64,000 nucleotides of DNA from Arctopsyche grandis (GCF_051622035.1 NC_135367.1:12560501-12624500), one strand, 5' to 3'. Numbered from the stretch's first letter, positions 1-11,029 are shown. Numbers and translations are program-made. The notes: a model not told the origin generated them from the sequence alone.

Positions 1-327
1 TAAGTGGAGGAATAGCCAAACACGAAGATGACAGCTGTCAATATTCTTGTTGTGACAAATAAAATAAGGCTTTCATCTGCGTACCGTTTCCCCTTCTCCC
101 TTTCCCTTCTTCTGAATTGGAATAATTATATCTTGAGGATTGACGTAGATAAAAAAAAATGCGCCGCAGCCAAAATGTTTTTCAAATGAAAGCATATTTA
201 ATATGAAATCAAATCACATGTTACCAAAATACAGTCTTTATAGTCTTTAGTTAAAAGTAATATATTGGATAATGGTATAAATTCATGCCCGATTTTCATA
301 CCTAGAGGTAAACGTTTATGTTTAAAG

Positions 328-469
328 CAGTGGCGTGCGCTGAAATTCTCTCTCTTTTTGTCGTACAGCCTTACTTAATGTGGAACAGGCTGTTCCTCTT
401 GTATCCTGCTCGTGCACATTAAGTAAGGCTGTACGACAAAAATAGAGAGAATTTCAGCGCACGCCACTG
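328..469. mobile_element. Fold-back hAT-type MITE with 8-bp target duplication
   Basis: This 142-bp element is almost entirely one inverted repeat: arms of about 55 bp start CAGTGGCGTGCGCTG and end with its complement CAGCGCACGCCACTG. The central spacer holds an AACAGGCTGTTCC word. It is flanked by a perfect 8-bp direct repeat, GTTTAAAG, at 320-327 and 470-477. An 8-bp duplication and CAG-type ends are typical of the hAT superfamily. It has no coding capacity. The central module recurs inside an unrelated fold-back element near 44 kb. Confidence 0.93.
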
Positions 470-477
470 GTTTAAAG

Positions 478-954
478 GTCTATTCAAACTAACACAACGC
501 GTACCGGCAACTGCACGTAGCCAGCAGTACGAAAAGTATTATTTGGTACATTTTATATAGACACACTCATGTCTAACGTGGCGTAATCGTAACAGCAGTA
601 GCCGACAAAATCTATTCATACCATACAGCAGTACATGTCACCGTAAAGGCATCAAGCAAGGCCTGTTTAATTTGGCCACTGTGGAAATATTAGCGTACGA
701 CCTGGCGTCATAGTAGCGAGTGCACGCGTACTAATGAAAGTCATATTGTGACAATATTGACTCGATGATACGACGCAAGCAATATTGCGCCGTATCGTCG
801 CGTTCTGTAATGTATATATGAGACGATTTTGCCTTGCACTCGGTCAAAACTTGTCTGAACGTGTCGAAACGTGCTTTGCTGAAACGTGTTAATATAACAT
901 GTTGTTTACGTGATCCGCTGCACTGTGCTGTAGCCGTGAATTGACCTCAAATTG
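478..954. other. No gene seen
   Basis: Mixed-composition sequence with no open frame of interest and no recognised repeat. It is less AT-rich than most of the window. Confidence 0.5.
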
Positions 955-1285
955 TATTATAAGAATTGGAATTAACTCTTTCGAAATTATATGTATACCA
1001 GAATCCAACGCCTGCGTCCCCTAGGGCTTCGCTCCTTTCGGCGCATTTGCCCCCGGGAACTTCGAATCCTTTGAATCGAAAAAAATCGAATCGGCGCCTA
1101 TGAATAGAAAAAAAAATCGAGTGTGTTGTTTTCGTTTCCCAACGAACAATACTTACATACATATGTATATATGTATATACGCTTTGGGGCTACCTGTCAA
1201 GTCTCTGTGGTATTGATTTTTTAAAATAAAATATATACATTTACATATGTATACGAAGTCTCTTTCGAAATTATATATTAGATGC
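955..1285. repeat. Copy of the GGCTTCGCCC-array repeat family (short form) with embedded SINE-tail fragment
   Basis: Three blocks match the large repeat at 30627-32055: a single CTAGGGCTTCGCTCC unit at 1020, a block at about 1065-1120 with TTGAATCGAAAAAA and AATCGGCGCC words, and the terminal block AGTCTCTTTCGAAATTATA at 1257-1275. A second partial terminal block lies at 977-991. At 1181-1200 the words GCTTTGGGG and ACCTGTCAAG match the loop of the SINE tail at 18.5 kb, so a SINE 3' end seems to have landed here. The element class is unknown. Confidence 0.65.
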
Positions 1286-1299
1286 TAAATTTGTGTTGA

Positions 1300-2028
1300 G
1301 GTTTAGAAGCTAAAAATATGTATATAAGAATTGCTCAATCGCTTTGAACAGTTTGTAAGTGATATAATTGAACTATTGTTTTATTTTATTTGAAATTTTA
1401 AGAAATGATGATGTCAATCATAAAGGTGACGAATGAATAAGAAAGTTTGAAAAGTTGAAAAAGCGTAATGAAGATGGAAAAGAAAACTGTGAAAGAAAGG
1501 GGATGAAGTATCAAATATGGATAGATCAGGTATGAAGTGTTTGAACGTTTAGTCCATTAGTTCGATAGAGTGGCCAACTTCCGGCGACGATGACTGCTAT
1601 GAACAATTATAAACCAGGGGTGGGTGAAGGGAAGGCGGTATGTGAAATCCATTACCAGACTTGAATAGGTCGAGTCTTTCGGGGCAAACAACAAAGGTTG
1701 ACAACTGCCGACTGAAAATGTGAAAATACATACAGATAGACAGCATACGTGTGTGAGTTAACCATCGCATAAATCATTTTATAACGTCAACTTGCACATA
1801 TTTTAATGTATAAATCTAAGGGGCAATTTCGCTTATGCGATGCAAAGTTTTTATTGCGAGAAAGCTGCGCGAAAGGTCCAGCGCTTCTTAAATATTACGC
1901 GCAAACAAGAGGCAAAGATGCCAGTATCGCGTTTTTTGATCTTGATTTTAGATTTTAATAATGCATCTCATTAGTGGTGTTTAAGTCGTTTTGGTTCTTG
2001 TGATGTCGAAAATGGCTAACGCCTCTGT
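1300..2028. other. No gene seen
   Basis: Nothing recognised. A purine-rich stretch lies at 1430-1510. A short open frame begins with ATG near 2003 and closes after 14 codons, just before the open frame at 2029. Confidence 0.4.
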
Positions 2029-2280
2029 TTGGGAATCGTCGTTGTAGGGGTTGGGGTGCGACAGTTTGAGAGCCGGCGCTCACACGTCGAATATATTGAT
2101 GTGGCTTTTGAAAGAAGAAAGTTTTTATGCGAGTTCGACATTCATTCTGTTGCGGATATTAAAAAAGTTATCCATTCCCGTTTGAGTTTATTTCCGGTCG
2201 ACATCGTAGTCAACTTTGATTGTTTAAAAAAAACATATGAGCTTTTATGCGACAACGATAAAAGTTTACCGAATAAATAA
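2029..2280 (+). CDS. Unrecognised open frame, possible terminal exon
   Basis: An open frame of 83 codons ends in TAA at 2278-2280. It has no ATG at its left end, so it is either a terminal exon or a relic. A plausible acceptor (GCGACAG) sits at about 2060-2066; after it the frame reads FESRRSHVEYIDVAF and continues with a charged, helix-compatible composition and balanced codon use, unlike most chance frames here. An ATG about 26 bases upstream is in another frame and stops at once. I recognise no domain. It could be the last exon of an unseen gene, a degenerate retrogene, or chance. Confidence 0.2.
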   Translation: MGIVVVGVGVRQFESRRSHVEYIDVAFERRKFLCEFDIHSVADIKKVIHSRLSLFPVDIVVNFDCLKKTYELLCDNDKSLPNK

Positions 2281-2424
2281 CACGCGTACGTGATCTTCTA
2301 TGTTTTTAAATATTATTTTTACTATTAATTTTTTGTATATAGCATATATGTACATACTGCATTGTATTTCATGCTAAAGTTCGATGGAAACTTTGATGGA
2401 AAACGATCGACCTGGAGTCACATG

Positions 2425-3106
2425 TAGTGATCCCGATTTCTCGAGAAATAAAAATTCTCAATTTAACTTCTTAAATTTCTCGAGAATTCTCGGGAAATTT
2501 TGATCAATGAAAAAATGTATATAACACAGTAAAGTATCGTTTATTCGACATAATTGGATTCAATAATACAAATATATGTTTTGGCATTATTGGTATGTAA
2601 TTTTTGTATGTATTATCTTATTGTATATATACACAGCGGTGTCACCCCAATTTTGGAATAAAGGGTTTTAAAAATTTTTTTTTTAAAAAATATCTTGAAA
2701 ATTTGTACATTTTTTTTCATCCAAGGCACTAACTATATTACATGAAAGTTCATAAAATTTTCAAGATTTGTATAACTTTTAATAAAATTTAGAAAAATAT
2801 TAAAACATTTCATAATAAAAAAAATGTTAAAAAATTACTAGCCAAAAAGCGTTGCGACCTGTGTTGTTAGGGTAAAATAAACAAATAATTGAATAATTTC
2901 AAATGTGTTCGCTGCCTGCGTTTTTCCGATAAATGAGAACGGGAATGGGAACGGGAACGGGAATTGCATGCGTTATTGTAGCATTGCGACGCATGCTAGG
3001 TTCAGCTAGTGTTTTATAAAATTTCTCGTGAAATTATAAAATTTCTCGACAAATGGGAATTCTCAATTTGGCATTTTTTTCGAGAAATTCTCGAGAAGGA
3101 ACACTA
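2425..3106. mobile_element. Non-autonomous hAT-like element with TTCTCGAGAA subterminal palindromes
   Basis: The ends read TAGTGATCCCGATTTCTCGA on the left and, complemented, TAGTGTTCCTTCTCGAGAA on the right. The flanks GTCACATG (2417-2424) and GTCAAATG (3107-3114) agree at 7 of 8 positions, consistent with an aged hAT 8-bp duplication. CTCGAG-centred palindromes and near-copies recur inside both ends (2438-2500 and 3022-3097). The element contains no transposase frame and holds a likely nested element at about 2635-2868. Confidence 0.7.
2635..2868. mobile_element. Probable nested relative of the 32.9-kb short TIR element
   Basis: The left end (CAGCGGTGTCACCCCAATTT) matches the complemented right end of the element at 32944-33221 (CAGTGTTGCCACCCCAATTT). 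An AT-rich interior with the word ATCTTGAAAATTTG is also shared. The right end near 2845-2868 is diverged (complement AACACAGGTCGCAACGC). No duplication was found. Confidence 0.5.
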
Positions 3107-3125
3107 GTCAAATGTATCCAAAGTC

Positions 3126-3215
3126 TGGTCAGCAACGCTAGATCGGGGCTCGAACCTGAGGCCCCTCAGTTGTTAGCATTATATGCTAACCACTGAGCTG
3201 AACTTATTGCTGGTT
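3126..3215 (-). repeat. tRNA-derived SINE head fragment
   Basis: On the minus strand this has a good polymerase III A box (AGCTCAGTGGTTAGC) followed about 30 bases later by an excellent B box (GGTTCGAGCCCC). The sequence then runs into a body word, GCTGACCAGACTTTGG, that also occurs in the longer SINEs at 11.0, 28.8 and 38.5 kb (GCTGGCTAGACCTTGG). The acceptor stem does not close, so this is a SINE head and not a functional tRNA gene. It ends near the border of the neighbouring hAT-like element. Confidence 0.65.
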
Positions 3216-3219
3216 ATTT

Positions 3220-3981
3220 AAAAATAGCTAATTGATCCTAGGATTTATCAATTGTAATTACAAACAATATATTAAATGAAATAATATAAAAATAAGAATC
3301 AAAATAAAATTAAAAGAAAAAAGCACGATAAAAATAAACCACAAAAGAACTAAAATTAGTAAAAAGAGTATCATGTGGGTGAAAAGTATAGTCATAACAG
3401 GGAATAGTAAGTGTGATTAAATAATTGAATAAAAGATTAGTTTTATTATTAATTTATTAAAATTATAACAGATCGTTAATTATTTGATTGTATCAATTTT
3501 ATTATATTTTATTATATCACGTAAAAAAAATCATGCATAAATCTTGGTCGGTTACTTAAACAATATTGTATTTTTAAATATTATTTAAATTACTATATCA
3601 ACATATATGGTTTTTAAACCTAGTCCGAATAAAGTGGATCTGATGGACTACCCACTAACCTCTTAATTTCAACTAAATTTTAGAACTAATAAGAGCCTTG
3701 TAAAAATATTTGGTTAATATATTTTTACTACTTCCTTTATTGACTAATAACTTTCCTTTATAATCAATAACCCTTCATATAATAAACAATTAAACATTTA
3801 AAAAGCAAGTCGATATAAGCATGGGTCCAATGGACTCACCGTATCTGTTTGTGTTAGAAAATTGTAGTATCCGTACTTGGTTTAAACTTTTAAGTCCACT
3901 TGGCCAACTAAAGACTAGCAGATTATATACTGTAAGATCTTCCCCGCGTTCTTCATTATTTGAATCAAATGCTCATGTTTG
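3220..3981. other. 3' flank of the Krimper-like gene
   Basis: AT-rich sequence with no convincing gene. Several AATAAA-type words occur on the minus strand downstream of the stop codon at 3982, but none stands out as the polyadenylation signal. The plus-strand open frame at 3821-4132 is the complement of the last exon. Confidence 0.4.
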
Positions 3982-5723
3982 CTATCCAGGAATGATGATT
4001 TTTCCACTTTTTACTAATCTATTTTGGATATTTGCAGTGGAAATTTGTGTGTCTTTAATGTTGTGCAACTCCACAAATCCAGAAACATGTAACATTTCAC
4101 CAATATCAAAGCCGGTTTCATCCATTAGATAAATTCCCAACAAACCGATCGCTTCCTCGCTCATTCTGAAAAGCAATGTAGTGTAATTAAAAATTGTAGT
4201 CATTAAAATTCAATTCTGGCAGAAACTTACTTTACAACGGCTTTCAGATTTTTATTTAAAGTCATCTCTGCGAGACTACTTTCAACTTCCTGTAATTTGT
4301 TCAAAGCCTTCGATTTCACGTTGAAAAGAATACAGTGAATGGCTTGACTTGGAAGCTCCATATATTTATCCTTTAATTTTCTAATATTTCGAAAGTTGAC
4401 TTCTTCGCAGGTGGTGCCATAGTCGATGAAATATAACTATAATTTAAATTTAGAAAATGTTACACATTCTAAATATATACATATATTGGTAATATGGCGA
4501 TAAAATGATATATGATATACATCAGCAGATTTGTCGGAGATGGATGAAACTCTGGCTCTGTGCCACATTTCACTTTGCGGATGTTTAGCAGCCACTATCT
4601 GTCCGATAGCTGGATAATGGTTAAGTAACTCCATAGACTTTTGAACATTGGGTTTATTCATAGATTCCGTGAGTTGGTTAAAATCATCATGCATTACAGA
4701 AAATTTATCATGATTCATGTTCGATGAAATGGCTAAAATAATAGTATAACAAGTTTGAAAATAGCAAATATTCAAAATGTGTTAAAAATTGTGACAAAAT
4801 CAATTTTATATGATATTCTGATCGTTTCTTTGATTTGTCATTACTTTTATAAATTATTTTATATCTTACATTGTATAGCAGATGCATTGTTGTTTTCGCA
4901 ATTTATTACTTGTACGTAAATGTTTTTGAAATCCCGGATTGTCGTTACTAAGACTGAAATGGCAGCACTAACCGGTGGAAGTTCGATTTCTGGAATAATC
5001 TTTATCGGCACTTTTTGAATAGTCCAACCATCTGAAAGTTTTAAATTTTGAATATAAAAAAGAGACATCTATGGCTAAAAATCAAAAGCTTTATAATTTA
5101 AAAAGAAATAATTTAAACAAATTTCCAAATTAGTGAAAATTTTTAACGATAGATGTCTATCATAAATGTATGTGTAAAATTAATCTAATTTGATGCATCA
5201 ATTGAAAATACAAATTGTATATGTATGTACATAATATAACTTAATTCTTAAACACCTGGATTAAAAAGCTGATGAACTTTTTTGCAACTGCTTCCTTTGA
5301 AACATGTCGTATCTGGAGGGCCTTTATAATTTTTGCAAATTATCTGCTCATCTAAATAGTCCGCCCCTTCAAATTTAATGTTGACATCAACTCCATAATT
5401 GTCGTCATCAAAATCTGTAACATAACTTTTTTTTAATTTCAATACACAACCTGCTCGATTATATCACATAACAAATCTAAATACGAAACTGCTGTCACTG
5501 TTGTGCATTTGATTATCATCCGGAGCACGAGATTGATCAACTAATTCAAAAGAGTCAATGTTGTGATTGCTAATAGGTACACCTAATTCAACCGAGTCCG
5601 GTTCTTCTGACAACTGAGCGAAATCTTTCAACATCAAGTCCATGCTAAGTTCCTTATTATTGTATTTCAAGTGCACAAACAAAATGTTATTCAATCTGCA
5701 CAATAAAAGTGAAACATCAAAAG

Positions 5724-5801
<78 letters not shown>

Positions 5802-8800
5802 ACATACATACATATACTTACATATTAGTTATGATGATGGAACATTGTTCAAAGATTAAACCATCTAAATATTGTAAACATTCATCCGACCATTTTCCCT
5901 TAGAACCGGACAACGGCTCTACCTAAAATTTATTATTATTATAAATTTAAATTCCATTTAATACTACAGGGGTAGTTTAGGCATATTAATACTAACGAGG
6001 TCTAAACGACATTGGTAAGCCATCGGTTGATAGTTCTTGAACTGGGAAGCCAAAACATACAAGTCTGTGATTTTAGCGTTTAAATTTATTCCATTGTCGA
6101 TGCAGAACACTTCAACGTAATCATATTTTTCCTAGTTGACAAAAAAATTAAATGATTGATGAAAGTATTCTAATAATATTTCACACCGGTGGCCCTTGCG
6201 GTATAAGAATTGATGAAGACTCAAAAAATTAACCCCCACTCCTAATCCTAATACTATATCACGAGTTCATTTTTCGAGTCTTCATCAATTCAGAATTTGT
6301 GCCGTAAGGTGGACCCATTTCACACATATGTATGTATGTACAGAAATAATGTGTAAAGCATCTGAAATAATACAAATCTTACTGGCAAAGTATGAATTAT
6401 TAATGCACGACACCAAAACTCGTTTACTTTTACAGCGAAATAACAGATGCCGCTTTTCAACAATTCTTCCTTTTTATTATAAAAACTTGTCACTGATTCA
6501 TCTAAATAATATTCATTCATTTCAGTTATCAAGCTGAAAAATTTTAAATATATTATTCTTCGATATGATATATGATATAGTGTACAATACAAAAAATATA
6601 TATGCAAGTATTATTCACCAATGATACAAGCCTGCAACCTCTTTTGGAATTACATAAAAGCTATGAGGATTTTCGATGTGAATAACGATACATTCAAGCT
6701 TGTCGTCTATCGAATACATGATTGGGGTTGACATTTTTGAATTCATATCAGCATCTGTGTCTTGATATACATATTAGGGTAATAACACCAATTATATATG
6801 TATGTGCAATTATATGATGATTTGTACATACCTGTATTTGCATTGATTTCTTTCAAATCCGTAGTACTTTTATTTTGAATGCCTTCATTGCTAACATTTA
6901 ATTGAGTATCTAGTTTGATATCTTCTAAGGTTATATCTTTCACACTCGGTACAGGGCTTACTTGCGATGCCATAATTTCCCAATCTTCTAGGGTGCTGTC
7001 TGATTTAACTGACTCTGCCACAGGCTGTGGCTCAATTTTAGGTTCTATTTTATTTTCAACATTTTTAAATTTGAAAGGTTTGCTTCGAGAAGACTTCTTT
7101 GCATTTTTCTTGACGTTTACTTGAGTCTTAATTGAGGATTGTTCAGTGTTTGTTACTGCTTTAAGATTTTTCGTTTTGGTACAGGAATTTTTTGATTTAT
7201 TCTTTGAGTGATTTTCTGGGGTTTTGTCATTTTTCGCAGTTTTTTGTTCTTTCACAATATGTAATGCATCTATCAGGGTAGATGCATCTATTGGAGTTTT
7301 TTGTTCTTTCATAATCTGTAATGCATTTGTCAGAGAAGACGCATCAATCATAGCAGATGCGTCCTTTAGAAAAGATGCATCTATTGAGGCAGATGCATCC
7401 ATTGAAGAAGATGCATCTATTGAAGTAGATGCATTTATTGGAGTAGGTGCATGTATTGGAGTAGATACATCTATTGGAGATTTTTGTTCTTTCATAATAT
7501 GTAAAACATCAATCAGAGCAGATGCATCCATTGGAGAAGATGAATTTATTGGAGAAAATGCATTTATTGGAGTAGGTATATCTGTCGGAGTAGATGCATC
7601 TATTGGAGTTTTTCGTTCTTTCATAATGTGTAATGCGTCTGTCAGAGCAGATGCATCCATTGGAGAAGATGCATCCATTGGAGAAGATGCATTTATTGGA
7701 GTGGATGCATCTATTGGAGAAGATGCATCTATTGCAGTAGGTGCAGTAGGTGCATCTATCGATGTAGGTGTTAGTATTGGGATTAGATTAGGTGTAAGCG
7801 CTGTAGCAGGTGCAACTGTCTCATCAGATACAATTACCAGACTAGATGCCGGAATGGAGGTAACCATTGGAACTGGTGGAAGTATTGGAAAAGGTATGTC
7901 TGTCGGAGTACTAATGTTTTTTTCTTCACAGTTAAATTTGTTTTGTACGGAGTGAGTGTTTTTACTTTGACATTGGCATACATCTTCACAATCTAAAAGA
8001 AAGATTTCAAATATGTAAATAATTATAACAGATTATGTTAAAAAGTTGAAAATTAACATAATATACTCTAATACTAAGTACTAATACAGAATGCTAAATA
8101 TACATATACTGAGCTGATAGAAATCATTAACTTTTAATCAAGTTTTTCTTTCAATATTTGGTATTTTGTATTTGATTATGAACACATACATGAAACAAAA
8201 TGTATGCATTTGGCATGACAGATTTATTAAATATCAGGCTTCTCCTCAATTTTACCTGAACATGAGAAAAAAACAAAAGATATGTGGAAACACTGTGTTT
8301 CAGATCGGTCTCCGTGACGAGCCAGAATGTTAAATTACAGAAAACACAAATATCGGAAGGCAAAGATCGAAAATCGAAAGACCTTTCGACTTAAGATCTT
8401 TCGATTTTCGATCTTTGCCTTCCGATATTTGTGTTTTCTGTAATTTAACATTCTGGCTCGTCACATAGACCCGTTTCAGATCTGCATACATTGAGTATTC
8501 GTGAGTCACTCGTAGTTAAAAATTCAATATTCATATACATTATTAAGTAAAAAAATGTATTTATATAGGCTCACTCTTTGTCACTCTGAACCCTATCACT
8601 GTGTACTTAAGTAGATACTGCTTGTTAGTTTTTACAATAACAAGACTCCAATAGAAAACAAATGTATTTGTAAAATAAAAAAACCTTGTAAATATGATAT
8701 ATTATGCATGTCAAATTTTACCGATATTTTCCATCATAATGTTGAACTCCAATAAGGGATATGTGAGCTTGTCCAATTTTTTAATCACCATCATAAATCC

Positions 8801-9089
8801 TTTGGGATAGCACTTGTAGTTGTCATTCTCTAGTGTGTCCACTGAACATTTCACCTAAACATAAGGAATATTTTTCAATATGTAGTGTCATAAAATTCGG
8901 CAGTTTTTAGAAAAGTTTTGTACATATTAGGGAATAGTTTATCAGCTCTACATAAAATTGTGACAATAAATAAATAATAACCTTCGATTTAATTTCTTCC
9001 AAGTACGAAATCGTTTTGTCGTACTCGTATAAAAACTGAGATACCCTATCGTTGAGAAGTTTTTTAGCGATTTCAATTTTGGCCGTCAT
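3982..9089 (-). CDS. krimp: Krimper-like Tudor/CCCH zinc-finger protein, 13 exons
   Basis: Probable germline scaffold of the piRNA pathway. Exons in transcript order: 9089-8982, 8854-8722, 7992-6832, 6760-6619, 6533-6383, 6131-5997, 5922-5822, 5695-5499, 5450-5256, 5031-4870, 4732-4521, 4436-4231, 4165-3982; all junctions are GT-AG, join in phase and give about 1028 residues. Start ATG at 9089 opens a charged, probably helical segment (1-80). Residues 155-335 are Asp-Ala-Ser-rich repeats. Extended Tudor 1 spans about 468-610 (ENPHSFYV, FWCRALI, then VFCIDNG at 573-579, lacking the usual DYG tyrosine). A CCCH finger sits at C748, C759, C765, H769. Extended Tudor 2 covers about 775-1028 (MWHRARV, YFIDYG at 901-906). 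Krimper of Drosophila has the same order and its second Tudor binds methylated Aubergine; identity here rests on architecture, not on a search. The junction of exons 8 and 9 is the least certain: intron 48 nt, or 84 nt if the acceptor before 5414 is used. Another Tudor protein is possible. Confidence 0.85.
5726..5799. repeat. (TA)n microsatellite in intron 7 of the Krimper-like gene
   Basis: An uninterrupted TA run of about 74 bp lies between the GTAAGT donor at 5821 and the GTGCAG acceptor before 5695. The open frames reading Tyr-Ile repeats on both strands are artefacts of this run. Confidence 0.97.
6187..6316. mobile_element. 130-bp MITE in intron 5 of the Krimper-like gene, 9-bp target duplication
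   Basis: The ends are imperfect inverted repeats: the left arm has GGTGGCCCTTGCGGTAT and AATTGATGAAGACTC, and the right arm has GAGTCTTCATCAATT and CCGTAAGGTGGACCC. The flanks carry a perfect 9-bp direct repeat, ATTTCACAC, at 6178-6186 and 6317-6325. An 8- or 9-bp duplication fits hAT or Mutator-like elements. It is wholly intronic and leaves the splice sites intact. Confidence 0.88.
7215..7830 (-). repeat. In-frame minisatellite coding Asp-Ala-Ser repeats (exon 3)
   Basis: An 18-bp unit of the type GATGCATCTATTGGAGAA (plus-strand reading) is repeated many times and encodes hexapeptides of the form S-P-I/M-D-A-S. At least four longer modules alternate with it, each bearing a LHIMKEQKTPIDAS-like segment. 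The repeats stay in frame through the exon, which argues that the region is translated. Such arrays normally vary in copy number between alleles and are predicted to be disordered. Confidence 0.85.
8306..8473. mobile_element. Fold-back MITE in intron 2 of the Krimper-like gene
   Basis: Two arms of about 75 bp are near-perfect inverted copies; each contains ATATCGGAAGGCAAAGATCG or its complement, with almost no spacer. TTTCAGAT flanks it at 8298-8305 and 8474-8481; the direct repeat can be stretched to 10 bp, so the exact duplication length is ambiguous. It is the same family as the outer arms of the 43808-44204 element. Confidence 0.88.
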
Positions 9090-10908
9090 CTTTCACACTG
9101 ACATCAAGTTATTAGATTTTATTAGGTTTTACTAGATGATGCACTTTTTGAATAAAAATTGTATAAACACAAGATTATTACTCGGTTATAGGTATAAATC
9201 ATTAATTTGTTAGAATTATTGCGATTTACTTGCTCGGCGTGCTGACAGTCGGTTTGACGGTTCCTAAAAAAGAACGTAACACGATAGTAACCGGCCATAT
9301 CTGTAAATGTCATTGCTTATAAAAACCACGTTTTTGTTGATTTAGACATGTTTAAAATTGAATGATTATTTTATTTTAATTCAATCTAGTCATATATTTA
9401 ATTAAAAATAGTAAGTAGTTGATTTGTTTTTCAAATATATCGACACTATTTCCTCTTTTAGTTCAACGTTTATATGCTGAAATTGCATGTAAATCGCGTA
9501 GATTCTTGTATTTAAAAACACAATAGATTTCTCTTGTTCAAGGTTGTAAATTATATATGAAATTCTAATCTAAAAAAAAATTAAACTGAATCAAATTGTA
9601 TGAATTAATTTTTATTTTATTTAGATAGTTTAGTTATTTGTAGATAAACTGAAATTTTTCGGTCGTCATTTTTGGACCCAATACGTTTTAAACTGTTAAT
9701 AAAATTATTTTGATTTTAAAACTAGAAAAAAACAAAATGAAAAATTATTAGTAATACTGACAGAATAGAGAAAAACGTGGGAGTGCATAATAACTAATTC
9801 TATGACAGTCTTCACGTTCGTATTTGTCAAATGTCACCTAAAATGGACTTCACTTAAAAATATTCGCGCTCTCTTTATGTATTTATACACACATATAAAA
9901 TTTTTTTTTGTTTTATTTGATGCAAGCGAAACAATTTTCTGCAACAAAGAATAAATAATTCGACTAATAAAAATTACTGTCAACTCTTTCGACGTTGACA
10001 CGTTCATTATGCGATTCTTCCACGAATTTATCTCGTCAAAAATACATTGTACTCGACATTTATTTGTTTTTACGCACACGTGTGCGACACAATTTTTTTC
10101 AGTCACTGAAATCAACTCCTTTATTTTTGGAATTTGACGTTTTAAATACGTAAGTACTTCCGATAACAATTCCTATTATGGTACCCTTATCAGCGTAATC
10201 ATGGAAATTTACGCAAATTATTTCTCAGAATGTAATGCACGCCTTATCAAACTAGGATATTATTGCATTTCTTCATCAATCGTAGAGCTTTTAGCGTTCT
10301 TTTCGCTTTGTATTCCGTTTTCAGCGTAATTATAATTATTAAAATTCTGTCATATAGCACAAGGCATTATGGTATCTGATAAAATTTTGACTAATTTTAT
10401 TGATGGGCGATGTGAAATACTTTCATAGTACATATTTTGACCTCAACGATTAGCATAATAGTAGATAGTTCCAAGAATTAAAATCCAAGAACTTAGTACT
10501 GAGAATCAAGAGTCAAATCAGATTCATTTCATCAAGCTGCGCTGTCTGGCCTCTGACCCCTAATTCTCGGTAAGGATGTTCCCTTTTCTGCCTCTCCTTC
10601 CTACATGAAAAAAGCGTGTACTTAAAACTTCGGATTCCTTGAAGCGATTGTGATTACGAAAAGTGTCCGGTTTCAAAGGGAGATTTATCACTCTTAACTT
10701 TGACATGATCGCGACATGCGAAGCGAGAGAGCCGGTTGTGAAGGTGTTATCTTATACATATGTATTGTGAAAAAACCGACGGTGGTCATTAAGCTGTTTT
10801 TAATCGACTTTTCCCCCATCAATCTTTGTTGGTGCTGTTAAAAGTATGGTCTTTCATCGTATTGAAAGCACCTACTTAAAATTGTCTACCAATTTTAGGT
10901 TTTATAAA
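9090..10908. other. 5' flank of the Krimper-like gene; no further gene established
   Basis: A minus-strand stretch at 9313-9237 starting ATGACATTTACAGATATGG and ending at a GTAAAT donor could be an upstream or alternative first exon, but it does not join exon 1 in an obvious way. A 111-codon minus-strand open frame at 9834-10169 is lysine-rich, lacks ATG and has no recognised domain. The remainder is AT-rich with no features. Confidence 0.4.
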
Positions 10909-11029
10909 TACAGTACACTCCCGATTATCCGGGCTAATGCTGGTGAGGGAGGGCACGGATAATTGAAAAACACGGATAATCCGAATCATCAAATTTTGAC
11001 TTCGTTTCGAGTATAATATCATATTATTA

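Noticed and set aside
3126..3215. Functional tRNA gene
   Set aside because: A and B boxes are present but the acceptor and anticodon arms do not fold, and the sequence continues into SINE body.
3821..4132. 103-codon plus-strand frame
   Set aside because: It is the complement of the last exon of the Tudor gene.
7224..7955. 243-codon plus-strand frame rich in Asp-Ala-Ser-Ile
   Set aside because: It is antisense to the repeat exon of the Tudor gene; the minus frame fits the spliced model and homology.
9834..10169. 111-codon minus-strand frame upstream of the Tudor gene
   Set aside because: No ATG, no domain, and no clear splice sites; mentioned only as part of the 5' flank.
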